Below, piece by piece: positions 27,101-32,667 of a stretch of DNA of 32,667 nucleotides. Source of the DNA: Ruminococcus sp. (GTDB taxonomy: Bacteria > Bacillota > Clostridia > Oscillospirales > Ruminococcaceae). The DNA is taken from NCBI GenBank assembly GCA_017622925.1, contig JAGAQC010000069.1:1-32667 (forward strand), in the 5' to 3' direction. Under the pieces are notes generated by a model. That model did not search any database. It was not told the origin of the DNA and saw nothing but the letters and a program-made list of their open reading frames with translations. Numbering within the stretch: position 1 is the stretch's first letter; every line of letters starts with the position of its first letter. Made by a program: the position numbers and the translations under genes.

Positions 27101-27849
27101 ACATAGCTTTTGTTTGCGTTGCCGATAACCTTTCCTGTGCCGTCTTTAGTTCCGTCGGCAGTTTTTGTGATAAGTTCAGCTTTACCGTCGCAGTCAAAAT
27201 CAGCAACGCACATCTGCGTATAGTGCTGTCCTGCGCGGATATTCTGTCCCATATCAATACGCCAAAGCTGCTTGCCTTCGAGAGTATAGCAGTCAATGTA
27301 TACTTTATCTGTTTTACCGCCCTGAGAGTTGTCTTTTGAGTTTGACGGATCCCATTTAAGGAAAATTTCATACTGACCATCGCCGTCAACATCTCCGACG
27401 CAGCAATCGTTCGGCGAATACTGCGACCCCGGGCTTTTCAGCGGAACATCAAAGTAATTATTACCCGATGTAAATTTGCAGTTCTGTGAAGATACTACCT
27501 TTCCGTTTTCGATCGTGTCAACACGATACTTGGAGCTTGCTTTTCCTCCGTTGTCCTGATAGGACGTAGCATCGCCCGATTTACTGGTGTAAATAAGGGT
27601 ATCGTCACGGTAAAGCCTGAACTCCGCATCGTCCGCATCGTCCGCGTTCCAACGCCAGCTTACGAACATACCGTTTCCGTTTTTTACAGCGTAGATACCT
27701 CTGTCAAGGTACTCCATTATGGCGCTGTTGTTGCCTCCGACACCATATGCTGCATCTGCCTGTATGCCTGCCATTATACCGTTCGGTATGCCTGCACATA
27801 TAGTCAGTGCAGCAAGGGAAGCACACAGTCTTGTGAATTTTTTCTTCAT
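24163..27849 (-). CDS. Secreted rhamnogalacturonan lyase PL11 + CE12-like esterase + ricin lectin + dockerin
   Basis: This 1228-residue exported protein should attack pectin rhamnogalacturonan I. Order: signal peptide (about 1-33); PL11 lyase (about 34-615; DMGQNIRAGQHYTQMCVADF, NRVDRFNSAIAYLDGVHP, several DxDxDG Ca2+ sites); Pro/Thr linker; a beta-domain (about 650-780) usual before CE12; an SGNH esterase (about 790-985; GDST, GIND, DNVHPN), probably deacetylating rhamnogalacturonan; a second Pro/Thr linker; a ricin-type beta-trefoil (about 1013-1161); and a dockerin (about 1163-1228) with two Ca2+ loops, DVNGDGNFD and DLCNDGKLD. The dockerin implies docking on a cohesin scaffold, which is not in the window. 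ATG 27849 is chosen over 27885 for its GGGGGAA SD and the signal peptide that follows. Confidence 0.92.
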   Translation of the reverse strand: MKKKFTRLCASLAALTICAGIPNGIMAGIQADAAYGVGGNNSAIMEYLDRGIYAVKNGNGMFVSWRWNADDADDAEFRLYRDDTLIYTSKSGDATSYQDNGGKASSKYRVDTIENGKVVSSQNCKFTSGNNYFDVPLKSPGSQYSPNDCCVGDVDGDGQYEIFLKWDPSNSKDNSQGGKTDKVYIDCYTLEGKQLWRIDMGQNIRAGQHYTQMCVADFDCDGKAELITKTADGTKDGTGKVIGNANKSYVNADGRILDGPEFLTLFEGATGKALDTIDFPVPRGDATSAAAKNTWGDNYGNRVDRFNSAIAYLDGVHPTAVYGRGYYTRLTLSAVDVKNGKLVKRWVYDTGFDKKTPGWGCGNHNVMVADSDNDGKQEIFMGASAIDDNGKLMWTTGTKHGDAMHLGDLIPDREGLEFWICHEDKPYGESCLDAKTGKTIFHINGTKDTGRCAADNVYAGNKGAEFWGAADGNVYDTSGKKIGGSRPAQNFFIYWDGDLEREILDGNKISKMTGANKVDRIFTANGCGSNNSSKSVPCMTADLFGDWREELILRTDDNSKLRIWCTTSSTKVRLTTLMHDMQYRMQNGCQQSAYNQPPHVSYYLGSDAPLPARPSIKLNNKPNTDNPPVEPSTDPIQTPTDPPQPTNPSTPVTSVNMKFDLGANAQNGFTSVSADNKYDKNKGYGFSGNNVKNVNAAGRNELSDAVQFTGNDTFNVDLPNGLYKVKVTLGNTQRTSVYMENMLQIVNMTGNNAVDEILIPITDGQLNIRAAAGKTGYAYSISAVEINKVSDEAVLPPTIWLCGDSTVCNYYPLGTSTQAGWGQVLGNYVDKGWNIRNMAASGQYAKGFVDAGQFDAIEKYGKKGDVYVISIGINDSKYYDGAEYKKVVTDMVKRAKAKGMDVILVKQQGRKGDYTKNPLLNSRYFAAELDQIAKEQNCKVVDLFNLFQDYCVSIGASKADALYIDNVHPNRQGAMVLAELFAKQIDSGIGTQPTNPPTPTNPPTPITPVEPASDITDGTVYTIKNVNSGMYLSIAGGTAANGSNAQQTSSAGGTETQFKAVSAGNGYFYLVSQLGDGKSYALDVNAKKADDGTNIELYTFNKGDNQQFKMVKNNDGSYSIRTKVSNDNSCIEVTSRSKEDGANVQEWTFNDGVNQKWYFEPINGNTKKCDVNGDGNFDMADLVLVQKWLLGVPNTNLADWKAADLCNDGKLDAFDLCLMRQELVNINK

Positions 27850-27903
27850 GATATATTCCCCCTTTGAAATTGGTTTGACTCCCATTCTTTGTTTTGTAAC
27901 TAT

Positions 27904-27932
27904 ATTATAACACTTTATTCACAATTTTGGAA
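27904..27932 (-). promoter_or_regulatory. Probable promoter of the PL11-CE12 gene
   Basis: TATAAT (27904-27909) is clear on the minus strand; the -35, TTCCAA (27927-27932), at 17 bp is poor, which suits a gene needing an activator. The rest of the gap to 28048 is AT-rich without an ORF. Confidence 0.55.
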
Positions 27933-28048
27933 TGCACTTTTCTATCATATAGTTGAAATATTACATCATAATTTGTAAAAAGTTCCTCCTCAACCAATGG
28001 TTATAAATTATTGTTCACAAAAAATAAATAAGAGCCGAATAACATACA

Positions 28049-28088
28049 GCAAACCCTGCAATGATAATATGCACATTGCGGGGCTTGC
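28049..28088 (-). terminator. Stem-loop downstream of the Cna_B protein gene
   Basis: GCAAGCCCCGCAATG and CATTGCAGGGTTTGC (minus) pair over 15 positions with two G-T wobbles and a 10-nt loop, 14 nt past the stop. The T-rich run comes only about 20 nt later, so termination by this stem is likely but not certain. Confidence 0.55.
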
Positions 28089-28101
28089 CGATTCTTAATT
28101 A

Positions 28102-31100
28102 TTATTTGCAGCCGAATCGTCTCTTTTTGAACGATATGAACGCATATGCTCCTACAGCGGAGAATATCAGAGCTGCTCCGAAAACAGTGTATACAGTTGT
28201 TCCTGTGCCGCCTGTGGAGGGAAGCGAGAAACCCTTTTTGCGGTTTACAGCTTTAAGGCTAAGTGTACTGCCCTCTGAAACAGTGCAGCCGTTATTGGGT
28301 AATGGCTCCCATTTCGTCTTACCGCTGTTTGGATCTGAAAATTCGTAATAATATCCTTTACGCTCGTAATCCTCGACTTTCAGTCCTGTGGTAGTATCTA
28401 TTACGGTTTCTTGTATTGTGTAGTGACAAGGAGTAGCAGCAGCGTCGCCCATGTAAGCGGGAATATTCTCTATTGTTCGTTCACCCCAGCCGGTAGTATT
28501 ATCAAAAACAAATGTTTCTATCGGATTAGCGTTACCATTTCTGTAAACTGCAATAGATACCTTAATATTGTCGGGAATTTCGTCAATACCCTCCCATTCC
28601 TTTTTCACTTTGAGATTGCCTTTTTTCAGTTCGTTTTTTAAGTGTATTGTATGCTCCTCTTTATCTTTTGTGGGGAAAGGTTTATACTGCATAGCCATAG
28701 TAGTACTCATATTTTCGGTAATGTTGTATCCATACTCAACAGAACCGTCAGCACTTTTAGTGGGGAGATTTTCAAATGTACAGCTTCCATTTTTTATTAT
28801 AGTCTGAGAGGGGTAGTCTGATTTAGTTACTTCTTTATTATTTAAATTGTACTGTACAAGATTTACTGAAATTTTGTGATCATCTGTCAGTTCAATTCCT
28901 TCAAGAGTTTCCCATTCCTTTTGGACTGTAAGATTGATCGTGTTGTCCGTGTTGCAGATAGTAATAGAGTTTGTACCGTTGCCCGCATAGCTTGTGTCAT
29001 AATCCTGTATTGCATTCTCAACAACATAGTAATAATATTCTTTTCCATTGCCGTCTTTCTTTAGAAGATTGTCGATCGTCTTTGTCCAGCCGTCACTGTA
29101 CGATATAGTACCCGTGGTATAAGGTGTAAGCGATGAAAGTGACGAGATGTCATTTATTTCAGTTGTGGACTGATAAAGCGTGAAATGAATATCCTGAAAA
29201 CTACTTGTATTTTCTATTTCTGTTCCGTTTCTGTCGAGCCACTTCTTCTCTATTTTCACCTGAGTTAATCTGTCCGATTTAGGACTGTTGGTGACAGTTA
29301 TCGTATGTGTCTTTTCGTTCTTGTTCCATGTTGCTGCTTGTCCTGATATGCTTACATCATAATCGGAAACTTTGTAGCTATTTCCATCGCCGTCAAGCTC
29401 ATAAACATAGAAATACAGTGGTTGTGCTTTGTTATTATCCCACTTGAACGGAACAATATAATTGCCATTTCGACTTGTACTTGTAAGAGTAATCGTTTGT
29501 CCGTTTGTGGTATATGTTCCGATTGTCTTGAATGTTTTATTTTGATAATTTTTTAATTTATACTGATTTCCCACCAATATAATATCTTCGTTTCCGATGT
29601 TGCCGAAAAGTTTTTCGTAATCTTCTGCCGCTCTGAGAAGAACAAAATTCATTTCCTTATCTGCATCAGCAGGATTTGTCCACGTCTTATTTACCTTGAT
29701 CTGAATTTCAGGCTCGTTTTTGATATGAACAACTCTTTTGTCGCCGTCGTCATAAGATGTGCAGTAGGTGTTATCGGGCATTCTTACGAAGCCGTTGTCA
29801 TCGCAGTTGAGCTGTGTATATGCTCCCGAAGAAATCTCACGGACGTAATAATAGCACTTTCCCTCGGGTACTTCGCCTACCATTTTAGGACAGTATGTAG
29901 CACTTGTATCGCTTGAATCTCCGCTAAGCTTGATAGTTTTTGTCATATCTGGCGGTGTCGTAAACACACCAGTATCATCATTTTCAGCGGTTATCTTTAT
30001 CATTTCTCCAACATTACCATTATTATCACGAGCTACAAATCCGTCTTTGCTTTCGTTTTCATATGGAGTGCCTGCAATTGTTGAACGATAAACCTCAAAT
30101 TTCACTGCCGAATCTTTTATGATGTCCTCGCCGATTTGATAATCTTGACCTTTTTCCGTAAACCACCATTCTTTCTGAACGGTAAGATTCATTGTTGCGG
30201 TATAGTTCTGAATATGACATACGCCCGTAGAATCTCTCTGAGGCGGATAGAGCATATAGTTGTATTCCGATGAGGTATCGTAGTCTATAGTTGACTCATA
30301 TATATTATTATTGTTTACATCGTAGAAGCTTCGGGTTTCAACTACACGATAGTTGCCGTAGGGGAGTTGTTTCCAGTTGTAGTAATAGGCATTTCGCATA
30401 TGCTGACAGCCGTCATAACTCAGAACGAGGGAGTTACACCAATTGCATGGAATATGTAAAGTAAGTCTATCTCCTGAGTCGATTTCTTCTGATGTACCAC
30501 TCCGAGCAGCATCAATATCTCTTTTATCATAATATTTTTGTTCACCGTTAACCCACTCATAGTAATCTTTATATTCGCCATTTACAAATATTTTCAGCCT
30601 GTATTCAGATCGAACATCATTCCCCGATTTCAAAATTATACCTGTTTTGTCAACGAGACTTCCATTTTCTTTATTGTAATAGCTGTTATTATAATAAGTA
30701 TCATCTACGAATTTTTGCCATGTACCGTTTTTGAATACCTGAAGTTCAACCTCTATTTTTTCTTTTTCGTGTTGATTCTGATCTCCTGCGTTGTGACCGT
30801 CCCAACGTTTTTTCATACTAAGGTCGATAGGTGGGTTTTCTTTGTGGTTACCGTTTTTGTCTTTGTTTTGCCAGTCTATTTTAGGGTCAAGGAACAGATA
30901 CACAATTTTATTATTGTCGTTTACTTTAACACTGCTTATGTTACTGTTGTACGCGTTGGAGGGGGCACCGCCGTTACCAGGTGTACCAGGGTGTTTAAAA
31001 TGGCCGTAATCCAGAATATATGGTGTAAAGTTTGCAATTCTGAAAGCATTATGACAAGTATATTCAGGGTTGTCCTTGTTCTGTCTATCCTGAACTGCTT

Positions 31101-31539
31101 GTATATAATATCCTTTATCTGCTTTGGGCACAGTCAGTGTTAATTTATACTGATAACACCAGTCTTTTCTTGCATCAGTATTGTCAATTATACGTTCATA
31201 TGTTGCAGTCCAGTTTTTACCGTTACCGCCAAATTCCTTCTTAGGTGATGTTGCACTTAAATCATCAGAAGTCATAAAGAAACCTTCACTAAAGTTAGAA
31301 CCCTTAATCCATAGTCTCGGAGCATGATTTTTGTAGCGGGTATCAATAGGGTTATTGTTTGCGTCTACGTGATCTTTATCATCATAATCACCAAATACTA
31401 TACGGTATTCAATGGTTATCATGTCAGCCGCATCAGCCGTCACTCCTCTGAGCTGCACCAGTGGAAGAATGAATCCCACAAATATCATGCAAAGGGCAGA
31501 TATTCCGCTGAGTATACGTTTCCTTGTAGTTTTTTTCAT
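28102..31539 (-). CDS. LPXTG-anchored surface protein with Cna_B repeats
   Basis: This 1145-residue cell-wall protein is probably an adhesin or pilin-like stalk. It has a signal peptide (about 1-37) and a non-repeat N-terminal region (about 38-235, no family recognised). Six Cna_B-like modules follow, with Lys-containing first strands near 238 (LSMKKRW), 448 (LTVQKEW), 611 (IKVNKTW), 758 (VKIEKKW), 867 (LTVQKEW) and 973 (LKVKKEW). Late glutamates such as YYYVRE, YYYVVE and HYTIQE fit internal isopeptide bonds. The sorting signal is LPSTG (1106-1110), then a membrane helix and KKRRFGCK. ATG 31539 is chosen over 31650 because GAGAGGTG precedes it, a signal peptide follows, and the promoter lies between them. 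Confidence 0.9.
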   Translation of the reverse strand: MKKTTRKRILSGISALCMIFVGFILPLVQLRGVTADAADMITIEYRIVFGDYDDKDHVDANNNPIDTRYKNHAPRLWIKGSNFSEGFFMTSDDLSATSPKKEFGGNGKNWTATYERIIDNTDARKDWCYQYKLTLTVPKADKGYYIQAVQDRQNKDNPEYTCHNAFRIANFTPYILDYGHFKHPGTPGNGGAPSNAYNSNISSVKVNDNNKIVYLFLDPKIDWQNKDKNGNHKENPPIDLSMKKRWDGHNAGDQNQHEKEKIEVELQVFKNGTWQKFVDDTYYNNSYYNKENGSLVDKTGIILKSGNDVRSEYRLKIFVNGEYKDYYEWVNGEQKYYDKRDIDAARSGTSEEIDSGDRLTLHIPCNWCNSLVLSYDGCQHMRNAYYYNWKQLPYGNYRVVETRSFYDVNNNNIYESTIDYDTSSEYNYMLYPPQRDSTGVCHIQNYTATMNLTVQKEWWFTEKGQDYQIGEDIIKDSAVKFEVYRSTIAGTPYENESKDGFVARDNNGNVGEMIKITAENDDTGVFTTPPDMTKTIKLSGDSSDTSATYCPKMVGEVPEGKCYYYVREISSGAYTQLNCDDNGFVRMPDNTYCTSYDDGDKRVVHIKNEPEIQIKVNKTWTNPADADKEMNFVLLRAAEDYEKLFGNIGNEDIILVGNQYKLKNYQNKTFKTIGTYTTNGQTITLTSTSRNGNYIVPFKWDNNKAQPLYFYVYELDGDGNSYKVSDYDVSISGQAATWNKNEKTHTITVTNSPKSDRLTQVKIEKKWLDRNGTEIENTSSFQDIHFTLYQSTTEINDISSLSSLTPYTTGTISYSDGWTKTIDNLLKKDGNGKEYYYYVVENAIQDYDTSYAGNGTNSITICNTDNTINLTVQKEWETLEGIELTDDHKISVNLVQYNLNNKEVTKSDYPSQTIIKNGSCTFENLPTKSADGSVEYGYNITENMSTTMAMQYKPFPTKDKEEHTIHLKNELKKGNLKVKKEWEGIDEIPDNIKVSIAVYRNGNANPIETFVFDNTTGWGERTIENIPAYMGDAAATPCHYTIQETVIDTTTGLKVEDYERKGYYYEFSDPNSGKTKWEPLPNNGCTVSEGSTLSLKAVNRKKGFSLPSTGGTGTTVYTVFGAALIFSAVGAYAFISFKKRRFGCK

Positions 31540-31597
31540 AATAATTGCACCTCTCTTTTCAGTTATGAGTAAAATATGTATATCATCCCTTTCTATA

Positions 31598-31626
31598 ATT
31601 TTAACATATAATGGATATATTGTCAA
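31598..31626 (-). promoter_or_regulatory. Promoter of the Cna_B surface protein gene
   Basis: TTGACA (31621-31626) and TAAAAT (31598-31603) on the minus strand have a 17-bp spacer. The transcript begins near 31590, downstream of the upstream in-frame ATG at 31650, which confirms the start at 31539. Confidence 0.78.
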
Positions 31627-31732
31627 ATAGCCGTTTTTCATGGCAAGCATGAATAATAGTCATGGCAACGGATATTCAGCGAATAAAATTATACAAAATG
31701 TATTACAAAGTAAAGATATGACATCAGGTCAT

Positions 31733-31767
31733 AAAAAAACAACTCCCGATAATAATTTCGGGAGCTG
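31733..31767 (-). terminator. Intrinsic terminator of the LysR remnant
   Basis: CAGCTCCCGA / TCGGGAGTTG (minus) forms a 10-bp stem with one wobble and an 8-nt loop, followed by TTTTTTT. It lies 20 nt past the LysR stop codon. Confidence 0.9.
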
Positions 31768-31786
31768 CGTTTAAAGTGATAGTTGT

Positions 31787-32404
31787 TTAGCCGACTGTCG
31801 TATTTTCGGCAGCCTTTTCACACGCGACCTCTTCAAAATAGGACATAAATATCCTTGCGGAAAGGCTCAGGGAAGCGTTATTTTTCCATATCATATAGGA
31901 CGATGTCGGGAGAATCTGATGAAAGCACAAATCAGCGTCCTCATAGCTGTCTGCGGAAAAACAATGGGCTAATGCAATGCATCGGTTCTCATTGATAAGG
32001 TCACAGCAGCCTGAGATAGTGTTGTATGTGCCGATAATATTCATATCCTCTGTAAAATTCCGCATCCAGTCAAGTGAAGCGCGGTCGTTGAAAAAAGACT
32101 CGGGAACGAGTAAGGGGATATTTTTTATATCGGGAAACCGCATACCGTCCATTGCCGCAAGAGGCGAATTTTTCGAGATCAGATACCCCCATGCAGACCT
32201 CAGCGGCAATAGCATATTGCTGTACAGACTTTTTATATCGTGGTCAATGTACGGTATAAAAATGAAATCGCATTTATCGTTTTGCATTCTTTCCAAGGCT
32301 TCAATACTGTCACAGCAATGAATGTGAAACTTGACATTCGGATATTTTTTATGCATTAGACCGATAGTTATAGAACGACAAAATGGATATAAAAGTGTTT
32401 TCAA
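31787..32404 (-). pseudogene. 5'-truncated LysR-type regulator
   Basis: The 205 residues match a LysR substrate-binding domain: an initial segment GNYLKTLLYPFCRSITIGLMHKKYPN, the DFIFIPYI middle and ISKNSPLA. Whole LysR regulators are about 290-310 residues with a winged-helix HTH at the N-terminus; here it is absent. The best start in frame is a TTG at 32404 without an SD; the frame extends only a few codons further, to an in-frame TGA next to the end of the recombinase gene. The DNA-binding end was probably lost when a mobile element arrived. A short stand-alone effector domain is possible but less likely. Confidence 0.75.
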
Positions 32405-32410
32405 ATAATT

Positions 32411-32432
32411 GCCCTGATAATCACATCAGGGC
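32411..32432 (-). terminator. Stem-loop at the end of the recombinase gene
   Basis: GCCCTGATGT-GA-TTATCAGGGC overlaps the last codons of the recombinase. The stem is about 8 bp; the following AATTATTT is only a weak T-run. It also marks the junction with the LysR remnant. Confidence 0.45.
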
Positions 32433-32667
32433 ATTATGTTTGTTGTCAAGCTCTTTGTCGATGAGCTTGTAATAGATGTGAATCTCCCTCGGACGGCTCT
32501 TATCGTCCTTGTTGAGATCATCTACAGTCACATATTCGATAAGGTCAAGGCACATCTGGCGTGTAAGCTCAGTCGCTCCTGCATAGCTTTTCAGACGGGC
32601 AATAAATTCGTCAACGTCCTTTTCGTCCTGCTGCTGCATTTCGGAGCGTTTCTTGTATTCAGCACAC
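32421..32667 (-). CDS. Serine recombinase, C-terminal part (DUF4368-like)
   Basis: The frame is open from the window edge to a TGA at 32421, about 81 residues: CAEYKKRSEMQQQDEKDVDEF.. then FIARLKSYAGATELTRQMC and LIEYVTVDD, ending in KSRPREIHIYYKLID. This pattern fits the C-terminal domain (DUF4368) of large serine recombinases of the TnpX/TndX type, which excise and insert conjugative transposons. The catalytic N-terminus would lie beyond 32667, so intactness cannot be judged. Confidence 0.7.
   Translation of the reverse strand, partial: CAEYKKRSEMQQQDEKDVDEFIARLKSYAGATELTRQMCLDLIEYVTVDDLNKDDKSRPREIHIYYKLIDKELDNKHNALM

Noticed and set aside
28585-30840. Regular repeats considered as a CRISPR-like array
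   Set aside because: The periodicity is at protein level (Cna_B modules of about 100-165 residues), not short identical DNA repeats with spacers.
30538-31143. Plus-strand hydrophobic ORF of 201 codons, membrane-protein-like
   Set aside because: Antisense to the Cna_B gene; its Val/Ile/Phe richness comes from reading Asn/Lys/Asp codons in reverse, and it has no SD.

Overview
The window looks like a chromosomal segment of a fibre-degrading, cellulosome-type Ruminococcus (Clostridia, Oscillospiraceae/Ruminococcaceae). Reasons: a secreted rhamnogalacturonan-degrading enzyme ends in a type I dockerin whose second half resembles those I know from Ruminococcus albus and relatives; there is an LPXTG-anchored Cna_B adhesin and a class D-like sortase; and SD-led genes sit behind sigma-A promoters that nearly all have 17-bp spacers. 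The species assignment is inference.

Layout. 1-485: a palindromic repeat and a small DUF1292 gene on the plus strand, ending in a bidirectional terminator. 553-9596 (minus): a complete V-type ATPase operon in the order ntpF-I-K-E-C-G-A-B-D, the Enterococcus hirae order. A class D-like sortase gene lies 4 nt behind ntpD. The proteolipid keeps all five residues of the E. hirae Na+ site, so the enzyme is probably a Na+ pump. A consensus promoter lies about 350 nt upstream of ntpF, giving a long hairpin-rich leader. 10017-11707 (minus): a hexapeptide-repeat acyltransferase and a Na+/Ca2+ exchanger-type antiporter, each with its own promoter. 12028-14004 (plus): an ArsB/NhaD-type permease followed by a cytidylate kinase-like protein. 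14055-16058 (minus): ribonuclease Z and a Mrp/NBP35 ATPase.

16096-22844 (minus): pyrimidine operon pyrC-pyrF-carA-carB behind a leader with a terminator/antiterminator pair. It lacks pyrB, pyrD, pyrE and pyrK. 22862-23810 (minus): trmB and a 72-aa basic protein. 23766-24162 holds repeats and the terminator of the next gene. 24163-27849 (minus): a four-module secreted enzyme, PL11 lyase + CE12-like esterase + ricin-type lectin + dockerin. 28102-31539 (minus): a six-repeat Cna_B surface protein with an LPSTG anchor. 31787-32667 (minus): a 5'-truncated LysR regulator beside the 3' end of a serine recombinase that runs off the window, probably a mobile-element boundary.

Themes. Several genes concern ion gradients: a Na+-type V-ATPase, a Na+/Ca2+ exchanger and an NhaD-like carrier. 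Two large exported proteins and a sortase concern the cell surface. The least explained signals are the hairpin-plus-promoter repeat shared by rnz and trmB, whose stem shows a compensatory base change, the long V-ATPase leader, the pyr attenuator, and the sortase inside the V-ATPase operon.
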